NCBI RefSeq assembly: GCF_042926695.1
Contig: NZ_CP170642.1
Location: 1,302,001-1,366,000 of the forward strand
Length of the DNA: 64,000 nt
Direction: 5' to 3'
Source of the DNA: Lonepinella koalarum
GTDB lineage: Bacteria > Pseudomonadota > Gammaproteobacteria > Enterobacterales > Pasteurellaceae
The position numbers were made by a program, and so were the translations under genes. The notes below the pieces were generated by a model, which was given only the letters and a program-made list of their open reading frames with translations, was not told the DNA's origin and ran no database searches. Shown here piece after piece: positions 27,968-36,542 of the stretch (position 1 is its first letter; each line of letters opens with the position of its first letter).

Positions 27968-28316
27968 AAATCTTCTCCTTAATTATGTGTTGGTTAAATA
28001 CTACCTATATTAAACACTTCCTACCCATATAAACACTTCCGAAAAGAAAGTATCTCTACCTTAACATAAATCTAACATAAATAACAATTTTTATAGCTAA
28101 AAATACTTAAACTTGAGTTTTTATAAATATTTTATTATAATAATTCAGTTATGGGCATCTACGCTCATCTTTGGCAAGATTTCTCGCCTATTTAATTATC
28201 CAAATCCCCTGTCTTGTAGGGTATCGTAACTTAATTTTTATTTCATTTATCACTTTCTTTTTTGTATAAATACTAAAAAGTGCGGTGTTTTTCGTTAAAT
28301 TTTTAGGAGAACGAGT
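27968..28316. other. Gene-free AT-rich stretch between ytjA and betT
   Basis: No ORF, RNA or mobile element is supported here. It holds an imperfect tandem duplication at 28001-28040 (CTACCTATATTAAACACTTC followed by CTACCCATATAAACACTTCC), which lies on the ytjA promoter side, and near the other end a TATAAA at about 28264 with an uptake signal just after it (AAGTGCGGT near 28278), probably within the betT leader. Confidence 0.5.
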
Positions 28317-30335
28317 TTGAACGTTTTACAACGAATGCGTGCTAATAGCACATTAAAGGGACCTATTTTTATTCCAACCACCTTATTAGCCGTGGCTGTG
28401 GTGGTGTTCTGTGCATTTTTCCCAGAACAGGCAAATATAAGACTAAGTGCCATTAAACAAATGTTTTTTGATAATTTTAGTTGGTTTTATATTTTAGCCG
28501 GCTCAATTTTCTTTCTATTCTTAATCTTTTTATGCGTCAGCCGATTAGGTGATATTCGCTTAGGAGCAGACAGCGATGAACCAGAATATTCTTTTGTATC
28601 GTGGATAGCTATGTTATTTGCAGCCGGTATGGGGATCGGATTAATGTACTTTGGGGTAGCTGAACCTATCTTGCATTATCTTAACCCAATACATCAAGAT
28701 TTAAACCAATCTGATTTGATCAAAGAAGCCATGATAACTACCTTTTATCACTGGGGTATTCATGCTTGGGCGATTTATGCTGTCATCGCATTAGCACTTG
28801 CCTACTTTGGTTTCCGTTATAAATTACCATTAACCATTCGATCCGGATTTTACCCTTTATTAAAAAGTCGTATTTCTGGTTTCTGGGGTCATCTGATTGA
28901 TACTATTGCTTTATGTAGCACTATTTTCGGTTTAATTACCTCCTTAGGCTATGGTGCCTTGCAAGTCAATGCCGGCTTTAACGCCCTTGGCGTAATTGAT
29001 AGTAATAGCTTTGGTACACTGGCAGTACTCGTCATTATTGCCATGACATTAGCCGTTATTTCGGCTGTCTCCGGTGTAGGAAAAGGCATAAAAATGCTCA
29101 GCGAAACAAATCTTATATTAGCTGGCATTTTATTAGTTTTTGTAATTATTGCAGGACCTACTCTACAATTATTCTCAGGTTTAACGGAAAATCTTGGTTA
29201 TTATTTCAGTTCATTATTAGAAATTAGTTTCCGTACTTTTGCTTATGAACCTGAACAACAAGGTTGGTTAAGCGGTTGGACCGTGCTTTACTGGGCTTGG
29301 TGGGCATCTTGGGCACCGTTTGTGGGATTATTTATTGCCAGAATCTCAAAAGGTCGTACCATTCGTGAATTTATTCTCGGTGTGTTGTTTGTGCCGTCCC
29401 TATTCAATATTTTATGGATGACTACTTTTGGTGGTTCAGCTATTTGGATCGACCAACAAACCGGTGGTGAATTAGCGGCGATCAGTGGCAATACCGAACA
29501 ACTATTATTTGGTTTCTTTGAACATTTACCATTTACTACTTTTTCATCGGTAATGGCCTTGATTATTATCTCTATTTTCTTTATTACATCCGCAGATTCA
29601 GGGATTTTAGTACTCAATAACATTGCGTCACAAGGGGAACAAAAAGTACCCAAATGGCAAAGTGTTTACTGGGGTGTTTTATTAACAGTACTAGGTTTAT
29701 CCCTTTCGTATTCTGGTGGATTAGCTTCATTGCAAACCATGACGTTAATTATCGCTTTACCCTTTATGTTGATTATGTTGGTATTATGTATTGGACTTTG
29801 GCAAGGTCTAATGATTGATGCACAATATTTCAACAAAGAATTCAGCCAAGGTAGCGCCAACTGGACAGGCAAAAACTGGAAAGAACGTTTAGAAAAAATC
29901 GTTAATCCGACTGATCGGAAAGATATTCGACGTTTCTTAAATAAAGTAGCTCGTCCTGCCTTTAGTGAATTGGTGACTGAATTTGAAAATCATGGTTTAA
30001 TTGCACAAATGAATTTTATTGACGGTAAAAATCCGAAAATCGAATTTGAAGTAATTAACGAAAATCTGCGTAATTTCTTGTATGGCATTGAATGCCAATC
30101 ACGCAAGTTATCCGATTTAGTAGTCGATGATGCCAACGTGCCAAATATTGATGAAAGCAAAATCTACGAACCGATCACTTACTTCATAGACGGTCGTCAA
30201 GGTTATGATGTACAATATATGACAAAAGAAGAACTTATCGCTGACGTATTAAAACAATATGAACGCTTTATGAATCTTGCCATGGATAACACTCACAATT
30301 TAATAACTGCGGATGTGGAAAATATTACAGAATAA
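28317..30335 (+). CDS. betT: BCCT family betaine/carnitine/choline transporter
   Basis: A 672-residue inner-membrane carrier with twelve helices. BCCT hallmarks are visible: GIGLMYFGVAEPILHY near residues 105-120 and the tryptophan-rich segment WTVLYWAWWASWAPFVGLFIARISKGRTIREF near residues 322-352 that forms the trimethylammonium site. A long C-terminal cytoplasmic tail (about residues 510-672) resembles BetT-type choline carriers with osmosensing tails. The start is a TTG: AGGAGA lies six bases before it, whereas the first ATG (28335) lacks such a site. It probably imports choline or glycine betaine for osmoprotection or for phosphorylcholine supply; the exact substrate is inferred. Confidence 0.88.
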   Translation: MNVLQRMRANSTLKGPIFIPTTLLAVAVVVFCAFFPEQANIRLSAIKQMFFDNFSWFYILAGSIFFLFLIFLCVSRLGDIRLGADSDEPEYSFVSWIAMLFAAGMGIGLMYFGVAEPILHYLNPIHQDLNQSDLIKEAMITTFYHWGIHAWAIYAVIALALAYFGFRYKLPLTIRSGFYPLLKSRISGFWGHLIDTIALCSTIFGLITSLGYGALQVNAGFNALGVIDSNSFGTLAVLVIIAMTLAVISAVSGVGKGIKMLSETNLILAGILLVFVIIAGPTLQLFSGLTENLGYYFSSLLEISFRTFAYEPEQQGWLSGWTVLYWAWWASWAPFVGLFIARISKGRTIREFILGVLFVPSLFNILWMTTFGGSAIWIDQQTGGELAAISGNTEQLLFGFFEHLPFTTFSSVMALIIISIFFITSADSGILVLNNIASQGEQKVPKWQSVYWGVLLTVLGLSLSYSGGLASLQTMTLIIALPFMLIMLVLCIGLWQGLMIDAQYFNKEFSQGSANWTGKNWKERLEKIVNPTDRKDIRRFLNKVARPAFSELVTEFENHGLIAQMNFIDGKNPKIEFEVINENLRNFLYGIECQSRKLSDLVVDDANVPNIDESKIYEPITYFIDGRQGYDVQYMTKEELIADVLKQYERFMNLAMDNTHNLITADVENITE

Positions 30336-30357
30336 AATTCTTTTCTTTTGATATAAT

Positions 30358-30388
30358 ACGGGGAATTTAACGATTCCCCCTTAATTTT
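30358..30388 (+). terminator. Terminator after betT, next to the mfd promoter
   Basis: GGGGAAT and ATTCCCC (30360-30379) form a 7-bp stem with a six-base loop, followed by CTTAATTTT. A TATAAT at 30352-30357 immediately before it may be the mfd -10 box, so the hairpin would then lie in the mfd leader. Confidence 0.55.
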
Positions 30389-30398
30389 AACCGCAGTT

Positions 30399-33300
30399 AT
30401 GAATAACCTATTTTTTCAACTTGATATACCCACTCAACCGCAAGATCACAAACTGCTCGGCAACGTCCTTGCGGGTGCAGACAGTTTTGCTTTAAGCCAA
30501 ATTGTCCAACAATATCAAGGGTTAACCATTATCGTCACGCAAGACAGCAAAACTGCGGTGCGTTTGGAAAAACTTTTACGCCAAACTTTGCCAGCCGTGC
30601 AACTGTTTCCCGATTGGGAAACCTTGCCTTATGATGCGTTTTCACCCCATCAAGAGATTATTTCCGCTCGCCTAAGCAGCCTATTTTATTTGCAACAAGA
30701 CAACTCTGGCGTGTTAATTTTGCCGATTACCACGCTGATGCAACGCCTTTGTCCACCGTCTTTTTTAAGTCAAAATGTGTTATTGATTAAAAAAGGTGAT
30801 CGGCTGAATATTGAGAAAATTCGATTGAATCTGGAAAATGCAGGCTATCGGGCAGTGGAACAGGTGTTGGAAGTGGGCGAATTTGCGGTACGGGGTTCGC
30901 TGTTGGATTTATTCCCAATGGGGAGCAGCGAGCCATTTCGGTTGGATTTTTTTGATGATGAAATTGATTCCATTCGCACCTTTGATGTGGACAGCCAACG
31001 TACGCTGACTGAAATTGACAAAATTAATCTGTTGCCTGCTCACGAATTTCCAACGGATAGCCGAGGCATTGAATTTTTCCGCAGCCAATTTCGCGAAACC
31101 TTTGGCGAAATCCGCCGTGATCCAGAGCATATTTATCAGCAAGTGAGTAAAGGCACGCTGGTGTCGGGCATTGAATACTGGCAACCGCTGTTTTTTGAGC
31201 AAATGGCGACCTTGTTTGATTATTTGCCGCCAAACACCCTATTTGTGGACTTTGACGGCTTCCAAGCTCAAGGTGAGCGGTTTTATCAAGATGCGGAAAG
31301 CCGTTTTGACAGTCGCAAAGTGGATCCAATGCGACCGCTGCTTCCCCCTAACAAACTTTGGCTGAAAATAGACGAAGTTAATCGCCATTTGAAAGCATAT
31401 CGCCGAATTTCTTTGAAATCCGAAGTATTGAAAAAATCCGTTCGGCAAAGCAATTTAAGCGTAAGTCCGTTGCCTGAGTTACAAATTCAAGCCCAACAAA
31501 AAGAACCATTGCACGCCTTACGCCAATTTATCGAACAATTTGACGGCAAGATTTTATTTTCGGTGGAAAGCGAAGGACGGCGGGAAACCTTGTTGGATTT
31601 GTTAGCACCGTTGAAAATTAAGCCGAAACAGATTAATGATTTTAATGATGTTTTAGGGCAACAATTTAGTTTACAAATCAGCCCATTAGATCAGGGATTT
31701 GTTCTCGAAAGTGCGGTCAAAATTGCGATAATTTCTGAAAACGAACTACTCGGTTCAAGAGTACAACAACGCCACCGTGATAAACGCAAAACGGTCAATC
31801 CTGATACGCTCATTCGCAATCTTGCCGAACTAAAAATTGGACAAGCGGTAGTGCATTTGGATCACGGTGTAGGGCGTTATGGCGGATTAGTTACCCTTGA
31901 AAATGCTGGCGTGAAAGCGGAATATTTGCTGTTGACTTATGCCAACGATGCCAAATTGTATGTGCCTGTCGCCAGTCTGCATTTAATCAGCCGTTATGTG
32001 GGTGGTAGCGATGAAACCGCCCCCTTGCATAAACTCGGCAGTGATGCGTGGGGAAAAGCCCGTTCCAAAGCGGCAGAAAGAATTCGTGATGTGGCAGCAG
32101 AACTACTTGATGTGTATGCCGAACGTGAAGTTAAAAAAGGCTTTGCGTTTCAATATGATAAACAAGACTATCAAGCCTTTGCAGCAACCTTTCCGTTTGA
32201 AGAAACCCTTGATCAGGAAATGGCAATTCACGCCGTGATTGCCGATATGTGTCAACCGAAAGCGATGGATCGGCTGGTGTGTGGCGATGTGGGTTTTGGC
32301 AAAACCGAAGTGGCAATGCGTGCGGCATTTTTGGCGGTGATGAATCATAAACAAGTGGCTGTACTGGTGCCAACGACGCTACTGGCTCAACAACATTTTG
32401 ACAATTTCAAAGACCGCTTTGCCAATTTGCCGGTCAATGTGGAAATGGTGTCACGCTTTAAAACCGCCAAACAACAAAAGCAGATTTTAGACAATCTCGC
32501 CGAGGGCAAGGTGGATATTCTGATCGGTACGCACAAACTGATTCAATCGGATGTAAAATTTAGCGATCTCGGTTTGCTGATTATTGATGAAGAACACCGT
32601 TTCGGCGTGCGACAAAAAGAGAAAATCAAACAGCTGCGTGCCAATATTGACATTCTGACCCTAACTGCGACACCGATTCCCCGCACGCTGAATATGGCAA
32701 TGAACGGTATTCGGGATCTGTCTATTATTTCCACGCCGCCTGCTCGCCGTTTAACCATTAAAACCTTTGTGCGACAAGCGGACGATCTCACCATTCGGGA
32801 AGCGATTTTGCGTGAAATCCTGCGTGGCGGTCAGGTGTATTATTTGCATAATGATGTGGCAAGCATTGAAAAATGTGCGGAAAAAATCACCGCACTTGTC
32901 CCCGAAGCAAGGGTAACGATCGGTCACGGACAAATGCGGGAACGGGATCTTGAACGGGTGATGTCGGATTTTTATCATCAACGTTTTAATGTGTTGGTCT
33001 GCTCCACCATTATTGAAACGGGCATTGATGTGCCGACCGCTAACACAATCATTATTGAGCGAGCGGATAATTTCGGTTTGGCTCAACTGCACCAACTGCG
33101 TGGACGGGTGGGGCGTTCTCATCATCAAGCCTACGCTTATTTGCTGACACCGCCGCCAAAACTCATCAGCAAAGATGCAGTAAAACGCCTTGAAGCCCTT
33201 GAAAGTTTGGATAATCTCGGGGCTGGCTTTATTTTGGCGACCCACGATTTAGAAATTCGTGGGGCTGGCGAATTACTTGGGCAAGAACAAAGCGGACAAA

Positions 33301-33833
33301 TTGAAAGCATCGGCTTTAGCCTGTATATGGAATTGCTGGAAGCGGCGGTGAAAGCGATGAAAGAAGGGCGTGAGCCAAGTTTGGACGAACTCACCCAACA
33401 GCAAGTGGACATTGATTTGCGTGTGCCTGCCCTGTTACCTGATGATTATTTGGGCGATGTGAATATGCGGTTGTCATTCTATAAACGCATTGCAGGGGCA
33501 GAAAACAAAGCCGCTCTTGATGAATTGAAAGTAGAACTTATCGATCGTTTTGGGTTATTGCCAGAACCAACAAAAAATCTGTTGCAAATCGCCGAGTTAC
33601 GCTTGATTGCCAAAGCCCTAAAAGTCATCAAAATTGATGCAACTGCTCACGGTGGTTTTGTGGAATTTAACCCAACGGCAGATATTGATCCGATGAAGTT
33701 TTTAGCCTTAATCAAACAGCAACCTGCGGTGTTTAAATTTGACGGTCCGACTAAATTTCGCTTTACTTGCAATTTAGAACAGGCAAAAGTGCGGTTGGAA
33801 TTTGTGAAGAATTTGTTGGAGAGTTTGGGGTAA
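30399..33833 (+). CDS. mfd: Transcription-repair coupling factor Mfd
   Basis: The 1144-residue DNA translocase removes stalled RNA polymerase and recruits UvrA to damage. Order of domains: UvrB-like N-terminal part (about 1-340), RNA polymerase-interacting CarD-like domain (LKIGQAVVHLDHGVGRYGG near residue 478), SF2 helicase with Walker A CGDVGFGKTE near 628-637, DEEH box (IIDEEHRFG near 728), TATPIPRTL, and the TRG motif region after QLRGRVGRS near 905, then the TRCF C-terminal domain that binds UvrA surfaces. Length is normal. An uptake signal lies in frame. It is independent of its neighbours. Confidence 0.97.
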   Translation: MNNLFFQLDIPTQPQDHKLLGNVLAGADSFALSQIVQQYQGLTIIVTQDSKTAVRLEKLLRQTLPAVQLFPDWETLPYDAFSPHQEIISARLSSLFYLQQDNSGVLILPITTLMQRLCPPSFLSQNVLLIKKGDRLNIEKIRLNLENAGYRAVEQVLEVGEFAVRGSLLDLFPMGSSEPFRLDFFDDEIDSIRTFDVDSQRTLTEIDKINLLPAHEFPTDSRGIEFFRSQFRETFGEIRRDPEHIYQQVSKGTLVSGIEYWQPLFFEQMATLFDYLPPNTLFVDFDGFQAQGERFYQDAESRFDSRKVDPMRPLLPPNKLWLKIDEVNRHLKAYRRISLKSEVLKKSVRQSNLSVSPLPELQIQAQQKEPLHALRQFIEQFDGKILFSVESEGRRETLLDLLAPLKIKPKQINDFNDVLGQQFSLQISPLDQGFVLESAVKIAIISENELLGSRVQQRHRDKRKTVNPDTLIRNLAELKIGQAVVHLDHGVGRYGGLVTLENAGVKAEYLLLTYANDAKLYVPVASLHLISRYVGGSDETAPLHKLGSDAWGKARSKAAERIRDVAAELLDVYAEREVKKGFAFQYDKQDYQAFAATFPFEETLDQEMAIHAVIADMCQPKAMDRLVCGDVGFGKTEVAMRAAFLAVMNHKQVAVLVPTTLLAQQHFDNFKDRFANLPVNVEMVSRFKTAKQQKQILDNLAEGKVDILIGTHKLIQSDVKFSDLGLLIIDEEHRFGVRQKEKIKQLRANIDILTLTATPIPRTLNMAMNGIRDLSIISTPPARRLTIKTFVRQADDLTIREAILREILRGGQVYYLHNDVASIEKCAEKITALVPEARVTIGHGQMRERDLERVMSDFYHQRFNVLVCSTIIETGIDVPTANTIIIERADNFGLAQLHQLRGRVGRSHHQAYAYLLTPPPKLISKDAVKRLEALESLDNLGAGFILATHDLEIRGAGELLGQEQSGQIESIGFSLYMELLEAAVKAMKEGREPSLDELTQQQVDIDLRVPALLPDDYLGDVNMRLSFYKRIAGAENKAALDELKVELIDRFGLLPEPTKNLLQIAELRLIAKALKVIKIDATAHGGFVEFNPTADIDPMKFLALIKQQPAVFKFDGPTKFRFTCNLEQAKVRLEFVKNLLESLG

Positions 33834-33870
33834 AATCGAACGATGATAAACATCATCAAAGGAGAATAAC

Positions 33871-34266
33871 ATCATAAAAGGTCAATGTCTATGCGGCGCC
33901 ATCACACTTACGGTTGCCGATAATCAAAACGCCAGTGTCTGCCATTGCGGTATGTGTCAACGCTGGAACAGCGGTCCATTATTTGCATTTCATAGTGAAA
34001 AAATAGAAACCACAGGAAACGAGTATCTTGCTTGTTATCAATCTTCCCCATGGGCGGAACGTGCATTTTGCCGAAATTGCGGCTCACATCTTTATTATCA
34101 CATGCTGGGTACGCAACATTATTATGTCTCCACTGGCTTGTTTTACGGACAAACCACGTTTACCTTGGCTGACGAAGTTTTCATCGACAAAAAGCCGTCT
34201 TTCTATGAACTAAAAAATGATGTACCGAAATTGACTGAAGCGGAAATGTTGGAAAAAATGGCATAG
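33871..34266 (+). CDS. GFA/CENP-V family zinc-binding protein without a canonical start codon
   Basis: Read from 33871 the product is 131 residues with the complete zinc pattern of the glutathione-dependent formaldehyde-activating (GFA) fold: GQCLCGAI near residues 4-11, VCHCGMCQRW near 24-33 and FCRNCGSHLYY. AGGAG sits seven bases before the first codon, exactly where an ATG is expected, but the codon is ATC (then ATA). In frame there is a TAA upstream and no ATG, GTG or TTG until 33952, which would remove the zinc ligands CLC and CHC. Either a rare AUC/AUA start is used, the start has mutated and the gene is dying, or there is a base error. Most family members have no proven reaction. Confidence 0.75.
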   Translation: MIKGQCLCGAITLTVADNQNASVCHCGMCQRWNSGPLFAFHSEKIETTGNEYLACYQSSPWAERAFCRNCGSHLYYHMLGTQHYYVSTGLFYGQTTFTLADEVFIDKKPSFYELKNDVPKLTEAEMLEKMA

Positions 34267-34276
34267 TTATTAGATG

Positions 34277-34300
34277 ATAGGTGGGGATAAACCCACCATC
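34277..34300. terminator. Terminator between convergent GFA and esterase genes
   Basis: GGTGGG and CCCACC form a short stem with flanking GAT/ATC pairs, 15 bases after the GFA stop and 15 bases before the esterase stop. The U-tract is weak. Confidence 0.5.
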
Positions 34301-34314
34301 AATACGATTGTGAT

Positions 34315-35853
34315 TTACTGACCAAACAACGCCAGCAAGCCCTCAGGCAAAATCGTTTGCCACGAATAATAACCGTGTTCAGAATGATATTCCTGATAAA
34401 TAACTGGGTAATTCTTTGCCATTAACACATCTTTAAAATGCCTTGAGCTGTTTAAAATGCTTTGCTCATAAATGCCTGCACTGATAAAAAAACGAATGTC
34501 TTTTGGCGCTTGGCTGGCATATAAATGTGCCATTGCGTTGTTAAATTGTGTACTTGCTGTCGGATCTTTCCACCAAAATGACCCTGACAACACGAGAGCA
34601 TTACCAAAAATATCAGGATATTGATTGGCGATATATGCCGTCGCTAATCCACCAAAACTGGAGCCAGCAAGTGCGGTGTGTTTTGCGGCAATTTTTATGC
34701 CTAGCTGTTGGCTTACCCAAGGATATAATTCCGTTGCCAGCATGTTGGCAAAATTGGGATTAGGCGGTAATTCCGTTCTTCTGGCTTGGGTAGTTGGATT
34801 ATCAATAAACACCGCAACCGTCGGCGGAATTTTGCCTTGAGCAATCAGATTATCCAATATCGTCGGAGTCGCGACTTTAGCCACATATTCAGCGCCATCA
34901 AACAAAAATAGCAAGTGAAGATCAGGATTATTCGGATTAAAATGAGTAGGCAGATAAATCCGAATACGGCGCTCATTACCTAAAATTTGGCTATGAAATG
35001 AGTAACTTTGCAAGGTTCCTTGCGCTACACTTTTCGCTTCAAGCCAAGGCGATTGTGGTGTATTTTTCAATTTTAATACCGACTCGTAACTAAATCTATC
35101 TTGCGGATATTTCGGCTTGGCTGGATAGGTATGAGGATTAAAGGGATCCGCTTGCAACGTTGCTAACATGGCTCGCCGTTGTTCTCCTTGGCTTACTGGC
35201 AAGGTCGGCACATCGGGAGCAAAGCCGTAAGAAACCAGACTGTCATTCGGCAGTTGATAAGATTTAAACCAAATATCCGAATCAAACAAGCGTTCAAGCT
35301 GATCATGATGATCTTCACGGCTCGGCGAACCCCACAACCACACATTGTGTTTCGCCCCACGCCATAAAAAGGTCACTACGTTTTCATCCGTATTTTCCAC
35401 TGGCTCAATTAATGGCGTACCTTGCTTTGTCACCTGTTGCCAAAATTCGTCTAACAATGCCATTTTATTTTGCTCCGTGATTTGCTCGGCAAGCTGTTGA
35501 ATTTTGGTGCTAAGGTATTTCGTTGGTAATGCGTTTTGCTTTTCCACAGGGATCTGTTGCAAAATCTGAATCTGATCCTGCTGTATTTCGGCTTTTTTAC
35601 CTTGTGATGAATAAATCACAAAATCCGCCGTGCCTGTTTGCTCGGCTTTAAACACAAACTCTTTCTTACCCACCACATTTTGCACCAACCGTCGTTCGCT
35701 TTTATCCGCAAAAACAACGGCTAAATCAGCCCCGTCTTTATCCGTGACAGTAAATTCCCCTTTGACAAAATCGCCATTTTGTAAGGAAATGGATTGGCTG
35801 TAAGCGAATGTACTCATACTCATTAATAAAAGTGCGGTAATTTTTTTCATCAT
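34315..35853 (-). CDS. Secreted enterochelin-esterase-like hydrolase
   Basis: A 512-residue protein with a signal peptide (MMKKITALLLMSMSTFAYS) and two domains: an N-terminal Fes-type beta-sandwich (about residues 130-250, FLWRGAKHNVWLWGSPS...) and a C-terminal esterase D alpha/beta hydrolase. The nucleophile lies in GSSFGG near residue 398, and the catalytic His in SEHGYYSW near 493. Enteric Fes acts in the cytoplasm, but the signal peptide places this enzyme in the periplasm, as for IroE, so it may cut catecholate siderophores or linearise them on entry. It follows cytidine deaminase by three bases. It is close to one FhuA-like and two FepA-like receptor genes, which fits the role. A substrate other than enterobactin remains possible. 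Confidence 0.85.
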   Translation of the reverse strand: MMKKITALLLMSMSTFAYSQSISLQNGDFVKGEFTVTDKDGADLAVVFADKSERRLVQNVVGKKEFVFKAEQTGTADFVIYSSQGKKAEIQQDQIQILQQIPVEKQNALPTKYLSTKIQQLAEQITEQNKMALLDEFWQQVTKQGTPLIEPVENTDENVVTFLWRGAKHNVWLWGSPSREDHHDQLERLFDSDIWFKSYQLPNDSLVSYGFAPDVPTLPVSQGEQRRAMLATLQADPFNPHTYPAKPKYPQDRFSYESVLKLKNTPQSPWLEAKSVAQGTLQSYSFHSQILGNERRIRIYLPTHFNPNNPDLHLLFLFDGAEYVAKVATPTILDNLIAQGKIPPTVAVFIDNPTTQARRTELPPNPNFANMLATELYPWVSQQLGIKIAAKHTALAGSSFGGLATAYIANQYPDIFGNALVLSGSFWWKDPTASTQFNNAMAHLYASQAPKDIRFFISAGIYEQSILNSSRHFKDVLMAKNYPVIYQEYHSEHGYYSWQTILPEGLLALFGQ

Positions 35854-35856
35854 GTT

Positions 35857-36336
35857 CTACAAAAAAGACACATCAAAATTAAACGGTAATAAATCTTTGA
35901 TCGAATAAGTTTTGAAAATTTCACCTGAAACAGAAGCAAAATAGATTTCTATATTTTGTGATTGTTTGGTTTCATATTCCAAAATACTTTGCCGACAAGC
36001 ACCACAAGGCGGAACAGGACTATTTTTCATTTCATCTTGTGGTGCACCTACTACAAATATTTTTAAAATCTTTTGCTTAGGATAATTTGCTGACGCCCAA
36101 TAAATAGCGGTTCTTTCCGCACATAGTCCTGATGGATAAGCAGCATTTTCTTGATTATTACCCGCAATAATTTCGCCATTTTCCAACAACACCGCACTCC
36201 CCACTAAAAAATGAGAATAAGGTGCATAAGCTTTTTTTCTAGCCTGTTTTGCCACATTAAACAGTTTTTGTTCAATATCATTTAATTCATTGTAGGATTC
36301 GAAACTTTCATAATTTATATTAAGTTGTTTTTTCAT
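35857..36336 (-). CDS. cdd: Cytidine deaminase
   Basis: A 159-residue enzyme of the small tetrameric type that deaminates cytidine and deoxycytidine to uridine forms in pyrimidine salvage. Zinc ligands are Cys72 in the CAERTA motif (with catalytic Glu74) and Cys111 and Cys114 in PPCGACRQ. NQENAAYPSGLC is the substrate-binding segment. Length is at the long end for the tetrameric class (about 130-150), due to an N-terminal extension of about 20 residues. The downstream esterase gene is only three bases away, an unexpected operon partner. AAGGAG precedes the ATG. Confidence 0.93.
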   Translation of the reverse strand: MKKQLNINYESFESYNELNDIEQKLFNVAKQARKKAYAPYSHFLVGSAVLLENGEIIAGNNQENAAYPSGLCAERTAIYWASANYPKQKILKIFVVGAPQDEMKNSPVPPCGACRQSILEYETKQSQNIEIYFASVSGEIFKTYSIKDLLPFNFDVSFL

Positions 36337-36542
36337 GTTTTCTCCTTAATTTCATCCTGATCTCTTTCCCAAATTTAGCACCTTATGGGTGTGCATATTT
36401 TCTTATCATACACTCAACAGGTTAACCATTCAATGCAAAACAAAATTTCCATTTTGATAAAAATCGACCGGCTGTAAACCAAAGTGTTAATTAAAGTGCG
36501 GTCGTTTTTTCATTATTTTGTCCGGTAAACTTTCAATCCTAA

